A stretch of 64,000 bases of DNA from Glossina fuscipes (taxonomy: Eukaryota; Arthropoda; Insecta; Diptera; Glossinidae). The position numbers and the translations under genes were made by a program. Below, one piece after another: positions 23,861-34,440 of the stretch. Below the pieces are notes generated by a model, which searched no databases, was not told the origin of the DNA, and saw only the letters and a list, made by a program, of their open reading frames with translations. Location: positions 30,009,430 to 30,073,429 of the forward strand of contig NW_023998415.1 in the NCBI RefSeq assembly GCF_014805625.2, given 5' to 3'. Positions within the stretch are counted from its first letter, which is position 1. The number at the start of each line of letters is the position of its first letter.

Positions 23861-24186
23861 ATTCAAACCGGAACCCGTTTTCGATTACTTACCATATAAA
23901 GACTACTCACCGTATAAAGTCGTTAAATGAAACAAAATAAAAACAACATGACATTGGTAGTGGATCTGATGATCGATCTTAGTCGGCTATAACGTTTTTA
24001 CTTTCGTTGATTTTATCTTTAGTTTTTATTTCATTTCAATTTTTGTTTATTGCGCATGCATTTTAAAATTAAACCATATATATATTTATGTAAATTTTCA
24101 TGTATATCACAATATTATTTATTTTCAATAAGGACACAGTTATCGTATGTGGATGCTGTATGTTGTACTAGTTACTATTTAATACT

Positions 24187-24553
24187 TTATTTGCCGTTTT
24201 CCTGTGGCGATGTTTTATAGGCATTTTGCGCCAAAATCGAAACTAATACCATTTCAATTAGTATTAGAAGATTGATGATTGCTGCACGAGAAGTTAAAAT
24301 AATGGATTTCAAATACACAGAGGATAAATAAAGAGAGGGAACTTACTTTGCTTATAAACCGTATGATTCATGGGATACGAGTTACCCAAAGTGACGCTAT
24401 TTAACTGACTATCTAATAGCATGTATTGTAATTTACATAGCAATAAAATTAATTGCAAACAAAACATTTTTTTCTATATGAACGTTAAAAGACAAAAGAA
24501 ATTTATCATCAATAAAAGTAATAAAATAAAATAAAATAAAAGAAGAAAAAAAA

Positions 24554-24585
<32 letters not shown>

Positions 24586-25489
24586 TCACTAACTTACCAT
24601 TAAACCGCACCCTGAGCGCATTGTGGTAACTACTCGTACTATGATATTTAAAGCCCAAATTCCCAGTAGAATAGAGCAAACAATGAAAGGCATAAAATAT
24701 ATCATAACATTTTTATACAGATCCTGAAATGCTTATAAAATGTTAATTACAGATAGTAAAAGGCAACGGAACAATTAATTATTGATAAACAATAGCTTAC
24801 CTGTTCGCCGTAGTAAATGAGATTTAGAACGAGCATAATCGATCCTTGAATAAACGGCATTTGCCATATCATGTAGCGGAGTATGCATAATTTAGGTTTC
24901 GATGGCATTGCGTTCGGAAAGCATCGACAGCAACAGCAACAGGGTGGCGTATTAAATACGAGGGCAGCAGCATCAGTTGATTTAATATAATTGGCTTCAG
25001 ATTCTATATAGCGAAAGCACAATTCCCTAAGTGCCACAGCCCCGACTGTGAAACACAAATGCATAACTGTATGGCATATTAACCAGGCCTTTGGCACAAG
25101 TATGGTAGCTAAGGCAGCACAACCAATACATGGATACAATGAACATAAAAATATCGAAGGTCCCCATTGCGTAGCATCAACTTGCTTAAGTACTTTTGCG
25201 ACGGTAGTGCAGAAAATGGAAATGTTTAGAATCACTAAAAGAGCAGCGACAAATATGGACAGCGTGATAAATGGCGTTAGATCTGATCAATTGTAAGAAG
25301 AGGAAAATCATTAAAAAACACATCAAAATTTTATTAAATTTCGGGCAAAAGAATTTATTTATTTAATTATTACTTACTAATATAATAGTCCGTTAAGGTG
25401 GGATGGTCATAAGTGCTCTCGATAATTAAATTAAAATCATTTGTGGAATTTTCCGGAATTTTTGAATCCCTTTGTGAATCAAGCATCAT
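24187..25489 (-). CDS. organic solute transporter alpha-like (OSTalpha/TMEM184 family) membrane protein
   Basis: Five minus-strand exons, 25489-25378, 25282-24801, 24723-24598, 24404-24347 and 24281-24187, join in frame to 290 codons plus stop with GT-AG introns of 65-193 bp. Family members are multi-pass plasma-membrane proteins; vertebrate OSTalpha moves bile acids and steroids with OSTbeta, while insect roles are little known. Visible membrane segments are about 39-60, 81-100 (IFLCSLYPCIGCAAL), 102-122 (AWLICHTVMHLCFTV), 176-195 (WQMPFIQGSIMLVL), 205-225 (YFMPFIVCSILLGIWAL) and 262-280 (INLLILIEMVLVSILAQ). A family-typical Cys cluster, CCCCCRCFP, is at residues 152-160. Exons 2 and 3 are firm; the two small last exons are less so, because the region before the last helix seems shorter than in relatives. 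The ATG at 25489 may not be the true start: an upstream exon is possible at 25774-25818. The stop codon lies within AATAAA. Confidence 0.78.
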
Positions 25490-25773
25490 ATATGTATATA
25501 ATCATGCATACAATTGGCATAAGTTGGCTTAGATATTAAATATTATTATATTAATTCACTACATGGATATATGTGGGAATAATTAACTTATTTCATACTT
25601 TCCGATGTTCCGATATCTATAAAAAATAATTAATACTTTATTTGTTTGTTTTTTGAATGGTGAACCGGATTAGATATCTATACCTAAATGTGTTGTTTCT
25701 TTTGAAAGCAAGCTAACAGTGTAATCGTTTTCAGAGTAAATAAAGAAAACGAAGAAATATAGAAAAAACTTAC

Positions 25774-25818
25774 GATCATCTTGATAGAGACAATGTTCAC
25801 TATATTTTGGAGCACAGT
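25774..25818 (-). CDS. possible upstream coding exon of the OSTalpha-like gene
   Basis: On the minus strand an AG acceptor (25820-25819) is followed by an open frame reading CAPKYSEHCLYQDD and then a strong donor, C|GTAAGT, at 25773. A two-Cys extracellular peptide fits the N-terminus of insect OSTalpha-like proteins. How it joins the exon starting near 25489 is not settled; a micro-exon near 25600 is possible. Confidence 0.35.
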
Positions 25819-25829
25819 CTATCTATCCC

Positions 25830-25891
25830 CTAATAATTAATAAACATAAACAAAAGAAATGGACCGACGGACTTATGAGATGATGATCAAG

Positions 25892-25928
<37 letters not shown>

Positions 25929-26389
25929 TTCCTTGTGTTCAGATGACTTTTCATCTTACTCGAAAAATATTTATTTATTCATCGATATCTATTTCGTTGA
26001 ATATCATTATCAGCATCTTCTCGGCCTATTCTGAAGAGCTTGAATCACTCATAAATATTTTTCTTTTTGCCACAAAGTAGACTCGCCAAACGTCATAGTG
26101 AACATTTTAAGTGAGTTAGAGCATTTAATTTTATTATTCAGATCCTTTGATTCAAATCGCCAAGCCCGCCAAGATACATCTGTACTCTACATCTGCCAAA
26201 AACAAACTCTAAATGCAAAATGGCTGATAATATCAACACGTGGTGGGGCCGTGTGCATTAACATAACAAAAAAAAAAACCAAAAAAAAAAAATTCGGAAA
26301 TCTAATATACATAGGCTAAGAAATATGAAAAAGTCAGCTTTATTTTTGAATATATTTCGTACACGAAATCGTAATGTAACGATGTTGCG
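25830..26389. other. intergenic DNA 5' of the OSTalpha-like gene
   Basis: A poly-A/(TA)n tract lies at 25891-25929 and A-rich runs at 26265-26291. No gene recognised. Confidence 0.5.
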
Positions 26390-26530
26390 GCAAGAGCCAG
26401 TCTGCGCGACTTTAAATCTCAATGTGACAGCGTTTACTTTCGTCTTAGTTATAGTGAGCACTTAGTTGGTAAACGCTGCCCACATCACCATCTCTCCATA
26501 TCTTTTTTGCTTTCCTCGCTTATTTCTAAT
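26390..26530 (+). mobile_element. SINE family B, decayed copy
   Basis: TTATAGTGAGCACTTAGTTG, GTAAACGCTG and then CATCACCATCTCTCCATATC match the body and end of the 37 kb SINE (CTATAGTGAGTGCTCAGTTG...ACCACCTCCCTATTTC). The head is not clear. Confidence 0.5.
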
Positions 26531-29500
26531 CCTCATCGTGTTATACCTTAACGCGCCTAACTCCTGACTGAGACTGAGACTTGCAAAATTAGTAAATAAA
26601 ATATGTTGTAATAGAGATTTGCGACAAACGTCTAGCAAAATATGTATGTGATCATCAGTTAAGACATTGCGTGTAGGTATATGCCAAGTTTCAACTTTCT
26701 AACTGATTCGCTCTTGAGTGTCACGAAAGACAGTGGGAGAGTATAGGCTCAAGTAAATAAATCGCATCTGAATATTACGTTGATCTAGAGGTCTGCGATG
26801 TGTGCGCACTGAAATTTGCAAGCTATAACTAGACTAGATTTAAATCAAGCAAATTTTTGTGCCGTTCGTTTCCTTAATCAGTGGCTTTAGAATCGTGTAA
26901 CTTTGATAACACTAACGCCCTATATCAAGCTAACGTCTAACGCATGTGAGAGGTCACAGTTCGTAGATAAGTGAAATCGAGATATGTTTTAATTCAGTCG
27001 AAAGTAATTACGTTTTGCAATTGTGTTAAAATTCTGAAAAACGTTGATATATAATATATTCCAAAATGACTTTAGTCAAAACGATTACACTTGGCACGCA
27101 CGTTACATGGGGTAAAGATGATGGAGATGAAAATTGTTTGTTTCTCTTCATTCGCGGCATTTCAATGTTACAAACATGCTGAGCTTTCACCAATTGATTT
27201 CGTAAAGTCGACGCAAATCTTTAGAGACCAGCGCGTTTCATTTTATGACATCATTGCGGAAGTAAGAAGAAGAAGAAGAAGTAAGTACTGATTGTGAAAC
27301 AGTTTCAAGCTCTTGTTTGACTATAGGAGAAAAATGATATTGGCGTAGGGTACGAGTCATGTGAATGTAATGGAACGGAATCTTTGATGAAACAAAACGA
27401 AATCTGGCCATTTTTGAAAATACTGTTAACGCACGATGCAAAGTATATCATATACGGCAATAAGTTGCGAAGAATACCGTGATCCAGAGTAAATAAAGCT
27501 GAAGAAAAAGTTCGGGATTGATTCCTTCTGTTCGATGAGTTGCTCCAACTTGGTCAGACGGTTTGTTCCTCTTCCTAGTGACGAGAAAAAAACAAAAGTA
27601 TCATCATTCATCGCGACAGTGCCAGGTCATTCGCATCGTTAATCGTCCTCCGAGAATTAAAAGAACTTGAGAGCAAAAATTTCGATTCGTTCACTATATA
27701 GCCTGCACCTTGTCACATCCGACTATCATTTGTTTCATTTTTTTGCGAAACTCAATTACTGGTATAAAACGATAGCTTAAAAAGAAGTCGGTGAAAACGA
27801 TTCGATTCAATTTTTTACCCACAAATCCCTGAACTTCCGTAATGATGGCATAATGCTTTCGCCAGAAAAATGGCAAAAGGTTATCGATCAAAATAGTTGG
27901 GCTTATAAAGTTCGTTTATAAAATGTAAACAAAAAAAAAAATAAATGGCTTTGCATTCTGGTGATAAAACGTAACGAGGCTAATTTTTGTAGCTTTGTAC
28001 AATCGAACAATGAAAGTACATTCCATTTGCCATTCCGTTTGTCATAATCAGGAGCACATATCTAGCTAACTTTCTTGTTTGGTGGGTGTTCATGATAAAA
28101 GCCAAAAACCAAAACCAAAGGATTGACGATCGAAAACTAAGGTTTCGCAGATGCATTTTTAGTTGTGCAGCAGTGATGATGGCCTCACCGATGGCCGATC
28201 CTAACTGTTTATTTGATGTATTCAAGTTTTTTAGACTCTCGTCTCCTTAAAAATCTGAAATTTACAAAATTCGAAATAATAGCACAGTCAGCTCGACTAT
28301 CAATCAAGATAGCGAAGATGCGAAACTTTCATCGATAGAATTACTAAGTCATCATTTCTATTGGGTGAGCACATTTATATGTATAGAAAGATTGATTGGA
28401 GTTATTTTTTTTTTTTATAAACTCGCTTATGTAAGCAAATAAAATGTAAACGGATTTCGATTTGGTTGTGTTTATGGTGTTTGTAGTAAAGGTGCGCTTA
28501 TGCTACACACATGAATTATCCCCAATCCCGTCGCTCCCCTTGCCAAATAACAAAAAAAAAAAAAGAAAAAAAAAAAAAAAAGAAGTAAATAAATAAAAAG
28601 AAAAGTAAACGTGCTGGTGCTTCATTTCCATTCATTCAATCTATGTATGTATGTATGTATGTATGTAACCTTGGAAAGACGGTTTTGACGCAACTTGATA
28701 GGTCAAAGAAAAATTGCAACGAATATAAAAAAGTAAGTTTTAAAGTAACCAGAGAAACGCAACGAAACGGTAATCTTTAAAGATCTGTGATCGAGTAAGA
28801 GACCATTGCTCGCAAATTTTTTATTATTATTACTATTATCAATTTATGGTCTTATAAAGAACTACGATTAATATTATAACAGAATTAATTTTGTTTTTGT
28901 TTTTGTTTTTTTAATTTTCAATAATCTATAATTTTTATAAATGTTGACTTAGCCGAGATTTTGTAGAAAAATTACAAATTATGAGAAGACGTTGAACAGA
29001 AAATCTACATATATATGATAACAATTGACACTAATAGATGACAATCTGAACTTAGACTTATCTAACATTGCCATAGGGATTGTAGGGGCAGGGCAAGTGT
29101 ACATACTAATGCATAACATAATAAATGTATAAACGTTTATACATTTATGTTAACATATATATATACGCCACCAAGAGATAATACATTTTTATACGATTTT
29201 ATCATCTCTATCATCTGTACGCGTAAACTTTTATGGTAAGAGCAGAATAACATTGACAAACAGAGAGACAGACAGACAGACAAAGACATCTAATAAAAAA
29301 AGATTAAGAAAAATACGAGAGAAATTGTTTACATTATTTACATTATATTACATATGTTGAGTCGAATATTCTTGCACCTTGCACAGCTTTCGCAATTTCA
29401 ATCATTTTAGGATCCAACCAAATTAAATAATCTATTCCTTCCTATTCCCACTTTGAAAGATATCTTCTTTCATTTCAAATCAAAATTGGATTTTCTGCTC

Positions 29501-30048
29501 CCCTAGGATAGGATTCGATAGCAAACGTAATGATTAAAAAGATTATATTATGGGACATGATGGCTATCGGTCGTAACATACTTACAAATATAAAAATTCT
29601 GCGCGTTTATAATCATGAAAAATTTAAATTAGATGATAAAACAATACTTTTGTCGTCGTCATCGTGACCATAAGAAAATTTTTTTATATGTGCATAACAG
29701 TTCAATGTAACTACACGACGACGACGACAATCATCATATGAAAGAGCAGCGTTTCTTGTTGTTTAACACTTCAATATGAAATATTCAAGTTTTTCAATCA
29801 TTTTTATAGGATACATGACAAGAAGACAAATATCATATATGTGTTACACACGCGGTGCGAATATATGTGTGCATTAATGAAAGAATATTTCGACAAATTT
29901 CGCCGAGAGACCTAGATCTAGGCGAGAATTCGTGTCTTTCGAATTATGTTCGAGATATAAGTAAATTCATTTTCTTTTTTTATCATCTGGACTATAATGT
30001 GGTCTCGCGACACTAATTTTCTTTTGTTTCTTGCCAATGTTCATTTAA
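26531..30048. other. gene-free AT-rich DNA
   Basis: No supported gene. A small ORF from an ATG at 27066 (MTLVKTITLGTHVTWGKDDG...) has a fair start context but ends after 38 codons. A (TATG)n microsatellite is at 28642-28667 and poly-A tracts at 28550-28580. A 28-bp palindrome at 29121-29148 is listed separately. Confidence 0.5.
29121..29148. repeat. 28-bp perfect palindrome
   Basis: The half-site ATAAATGTATAAAC is followed directly by its exact reverse complement with no spacer. Confidence 0.95.
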
Positions 30049-30262
30049 CATGGCAACTGTCAGGGAGAAGATAAAGAAATAGGGAGGTTCTGGCCTTTGG
30101 CTGATTGGTGTGTGTCCAATCGGTAAGTATTACTACGCTTTTACCGACTAAGCACTCACTGTAGCTACGAGCAAAGGTACCTTTATCGCACTCTAGATTT
30201 GTATCCGCGAACACTGATTGGGTAGCCGCGATTCCTACCTGCTCGTCTACTCAGGCGGAATG
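30049..30262 (-). mobile_element. SINE family B, near full-length
   Basis: On the minus strand the element starts CGCCTGAGTAGACGAGCAGG (A-box side). It then has GCGGATACAAATCTAGAGTG, where the B box GGTTCRANYCC is decayed. The body is GCTCGTAGCTACAGTGAGTG, CTTAGTCGGTAAAAGC and TTGGACACACACC, and the end AACCTCCCTATTTCTTTATC. It aligns over its length with 37180-37376. It is a retrotransposed RNA polymerase III transcript type; it codes for no protein and needs a LINE partner. Confidence 0.75.
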
Positions 30263-31699
30263 AACAATTTGCTTACATATTACTTCGAATCTATTTCATC
30301 ACCTATGGGAATATTGCCGCGATGCAGGCTATTGCTTTTGTTAGTCTAGTCTAATGGGAAAAATAAAAACCCTTTTAATCATTAAATGCCTTCATGTTAG
30401 ATCGGTTCATAAGTAACTTTCGTTTCTTTGTCAGACAGTCTTTTTATTAGCCATTTTGTTATACCTCCCGTTGACTGGCGTCGATTTTTCTCCGCCTTTA
30501 AAAGTTTCTCGCCAAAGTCGGAAGGATATCTCCGCTGCGTAAGTCGTATCTCCAGAACGGAATTTTACAAACCAATTTCTAACTACCCGATCAGTTATCA
30601 CTCCTTCACCGTATACGCTGCATATTTTTTCGGCTGTCTCTTAAGCGCTCTTGCTTTATTTAAATGCCCAGAGCATTGCATGTCGAATATGCTTTTTTCT
30701 GACTCTCCATTTCAGTGATTAAGAAAAACCGTTGAATGTAACATGCACCACATGGAAAAAAAAAAAAAAAGAACAAGACAAACTGAATCCTCATCTATAT
30801 GGTGAAACCGAAAACTCGTTTATTTCGATGACTTATAGGGGGCACATGCGAACAATAGATTGTAACCAACTGCATCGGAACTTACTTATAACTCGACCTA
30901 ATATTTATTTTATTGATTAAGATTTGATGGCAATATCCTCGGCTGTTGCTGAGAACGTAATGCAATCTACCTTAAAAAGAACAAAAAAAAAAAAGAGTAA
31001 AATAACAAGTTATTTTACTTAGGTTCGCACGCATTACAGCAGGAGAGATAATACGAACAATTTCACTTACTTCTTATTTATGTTAAAAGGGGAGGAAAGC
31101 GAACGAAACTGCTTAGGCGTTAGTTGATGTTTGAAGCGAGCGATGTCTTTTTCAATTTGCTGCTTTTTCTCTTTCTTTTTTTTAATACACACTCGGGAAA
31201 TCCGCAAAGCAAGCTGGCATGAATAGCAAGCTGTAAGACACAATTTAAATCTATATAATGCGGCATAAAGTTGATCTACCGCTCAAATGTTGACACCACG
31301 TAAGCACATGTTTTTTTAATTAGCTATCAACCAATATTTACTCGCCCAGAAGAAAAACTCTTTACACAATGGCATTATCTCGCGAGAATACATACATATA
31401 TATGTACATTTTATTTGCAAAACATGCGAATAATTCTCTTAAGATATGAAATTAGAAATCGTAATGTGGCAATCTTGATCGATACTATATATTTCCCCTT
31501 TTTTATACAAAAAGCAAATTGATCTAAAATTTCTTTCTATTCTTAGCATTAATTAAGAAATGCAGGTTAAGGATACATTAAGATCCCTTCACTGAATTTT
31601 AAATTTTTTTTAAAAACTAAAGCAATACGAATTTGTTAACATATCCTATGAATGAACTTTAAATTTAGCATTGCATGTATTCTTATGCTCATCAGCGAC
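30263..31699. other. gene-free AT-rich DNA
   Basis: ORFs at 30428-30718 and 30732-30920 have no family motif. A-rich tracts lie at 30755-30770 and 30980-30992. Confidence 0.5.
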
Positions 31700-32170
31700 G
31701 AATGATGGGTATATTCATTTCGTCAAAACGTTTGCAATGCCCGGAAGCAGGCATCACAAACCCCCCCCCCCCCCCACAAAGTATATAATATATTTCTTGA
31801 TTAGCATCAAAATCTAAATTGTTGTAGGTGTGCACACGTCTGTCCGTTTGCCCATCTGTCTGTTTGCGTGACTTTGTAGTATTTGTGGTAAACAGTCTCC
31901 CATTACGAGAAATGAAGATATTGCCAGCAATTTTGCAAAAGAATTTGGAATTGATCTAAACTTTTCGAAGGACACGCCTACAACACACGCACATGCCTAT
32001 ACGATAAAAACTTATTTATTTATTTTTGTTTTTTTTTGTTTAGAGAAAAATCAGCTGCATCCACCTCATATTATAGATTTATACATAACATTTTTTTTCT
32101 TTTCCTTCTTTTGTCCTTGTTAGGATAGCGATGATGGGTATAAAAGATTTGATCCCAACCGAATTTTACT
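31700..32170 (-). repeat. dispersed repeat family C, inverted copy
   Basis: It begins GATGGGTATATTCATTTCGT, CAAAACGTTTGCAATGCCCG and ends GATGATGGGTATAAAAG, TCCCAACCGAATTTTACTTG. The same internal order is seen at 16796-17360, including CTTTTCGAAGG-CACGCC (31963-31978). A run of 15 C at 31761-31775 replaces the short C run found in the other copies. Confidence 0.7.
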
Positions 32171-32761
32171 TGTTATATACAATACAGCTGCGTACACCAC
32201 AATCAAGTGGCTTTATTTATTCAAAAATTGTTTCATTGATCAAGTGTATCATCGATTTAAGTGACGTGAGGTTTTTAAGAACACGATTGAATTCTTATGA
32301 GGTGAAATAGTTATTGACTTGTGTTTCTACATCGCTTTTACATCCGATTCGTTATTGCGGTTCTTAATAGCCCAAGTCAGCAACAAATCTGGGCATTCTT
32401 AGTGCCTCTATAGGCTATTACTCACTTCAAGGTTGGACTGTATACTAATACGAATTTTTTCGTAAATGTCCATTTTTAAATCAATATTTCAGTTGGATGC
32501 GCAAGCGTTTTTTGTATGCATTGCATCATTTGTGTTACAAGGGAATACCAAATTTGTGCGTATATGTACAGTGTAAATAAATTGTTTTCATTATATAGAC
32601 AATATACTGTTTAAGCTGACTTGGACTTATTTATCGGTTAGTGATTAGAAACTGCTTCAAACACTATCGGTTATCTTAGGGGTTGACTTTAGTTTATTTC
32701 CGGACGGCTTATGTGAATGGTGTTTTTTGGGCCTATGCTTCGATTCATTATTTTATTTATA
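32171..32761. other. gene-free DNA
   Basis: No gene or repeat family recognised. Confidence 0.5.
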
Positions 32762-32815
32762 AGAGAGCAAGAAAGGGAGAGAAAGAGAGAGAAAGAGAGA
32801 GAGAAAGAAAGAGAA

Positions 32816-32848
<33 letters not shown>

Positions 32849-32865
32849 AAGAGATAGAGATAATT
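32762..32865. repeat. (GA)n / (GAAA)n microsatellite
   Basis: A purine tract of GA units with AAAG interruptions, much like 20737-20838 in the same orientation. Confidence 0.95.
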
Positions 32866-32887
32866 ATGAAGTAATACATGTTTTAAA

Positions 32888-33133
32888 CTTGATATAGATT
32901 ATTGGATTGGAAGTCAACGGATAGGTTAATTTTTTTTCTTTGTTCTTCCTCTTTCCCGGTAAATGTTATTACATACATAGTGAATATTTAAGATTTAGTC
33001 GCCGTGCAAGCTTAATATGGATTATTGGATTGGAAGTCAACGGATAGGTTAATTTTTTTTTTTTGTTCTTCTTCTTTCCCGGTAAATGTTATTACATACA
33101 TAGTGAATATTTAAGATTTAGTTGCCGTGCAAG
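32888..33133. repeat. tandem duplication, 123-bp unit, two copies
   Basis: The unit 32888-33010 begins CTTGATATAGATTATTGGAT and ends CGCCGTGCAAG. It is repeated at 33011-33133 with only a few substitutions. The unit contains a T run after GGATAGGTTAA, and CCCGGTAAATG. Confidence 0.9.
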
Positions 33134-34292
33134 TTACGCTTTGCTTATCCCTGAGATCGTTTCGAATTTGTGTCTGTCCCAATATACATAAATGTTTCCA
33201 TAGTTCAATTACTGAAATCTTTTTTTAATTTGTCGAGAAAACCGAAAAGTCATTTAAAACTAATTAATTCACTTGATTCGTCTATGAAAATTGAATTTGC
33301 TAAAATTGTTCATCTATGTGAACACTACCTATATATATATATATATATATGTATGTTACATTACATGATTATTAGTATTATTATTATTATTATTATAATT
33401 TTTGTTTCTTGTATTTTTTTTTTTTTTTTTTTTTTGTTTTGCTGTCTACACGCTATTTACTTGCTGTTGCACAATGAAATTTCTGTAACCACTTCTTTTG
33501 CCATTAAATACAAATAAAAAAACTGGTTTCAATTTTCTTTTTTTTTTGTTATCTTTCAATAGATAATTCCAAGCGTGTTCGCCTGTTTGCGGCTTCTATA
33601 CATTTTATTCGGTTTTATATAATTTTCAAACATATAATTATTTCCTTGAAATTATCGATTTGTTTGTTTTATTCAATTTCGTGGATTTATTCGGTTTTCA
33701 AAAAGTTTCATATGCAAAATTTTACAACAGCGAACACACGTAAACACTTTCGTCTTCATTAAATATTCAAATGCTACTGATCGTACTGATCGTTGTTATG
33801 GTTAACCCAGCATTTCTGTTTTCTTAGGGCTGTTACAATAGGTTCGTCGCTCTCATGCAGAGCTCTTTAACACACACAAAACCGGTGCATACGATTGTTA
33901 GCAGACCGATCGATACACACTACTCTTACATATATATATATAAATTAAAAAAAAAAAAATAAAATAAATAAATAAATAAAGAAACTTTTCAGTGTTGAGT
34001 ATTTATTACGCTAACTTGCCATATGTTGTAATAATCAATGAAAAGAAGAGTCTCCTCGTCATTCAAAATACACAAAATGGCTAAAATAAATAGTGTTCAT
34101 GTAACAGACGAAATAATTAGTTAATGTTTTTCTTATCAACAAAAATTTACAAATGAAACGTTAGTGTGTGTTAAGTTTAAAGGGTCATGAAATTGAAAGC
34201 AAATAAATAAAATTGAGCTGCATTGAAAAAAAAAAGGGAAAAGTAAAGTGAGCGAAGCAACACCATCGAGAGAAGTGACAAATTCATGTTCG
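33134..34292. other. gene-free DNA with microsatellites
   Basis: Contains (TA)n at 33331-33350, (ATT)n at 33370-33396 and a T run at 33414-33435. The ORF spanning these is an artefact of low complexity. Confidence 0.6.
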
Positions 34293-34440
34293 CTCGTTGG
34301 GCAAAGTAGCCAAATAGGTAAGAATCGCAAGGGTTCGCGCGCAGGTCCGTGTGCGCGGGTTCAAATCTTAAGTGCGGTAGAATTTTCTTTGGTGGTGGCC
34401 CATCCCAAGATTCGCGACCCGTTGAAAGTATTCGAAGGTG
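34293..34440 (+). mobile_element. SINE with tRNA-like head, divergent
   Basis: AGTAGCCAAATAGGTAAGAA (decayed A-box side) is followed by the B box in GCGGGTTCAAATCTTAAGTG, then CGGTAGAATTTTCTTTGG. This matches the tRNA-like head and the linker AGTGCGGTAGAG of the other SINEs. The body after it (GGTGGTGGCCCATCCCAAG) is not shared with families A or B as far as I can align. Confidence 0.55.

Noticed and set aside
27066..27182. Short ORF with a fair start context (MTLVKTITLGTHVTWG)
   Set aside because: Only 38 codons, no splice donor in frame that leads to a recognised exon, and no family match.
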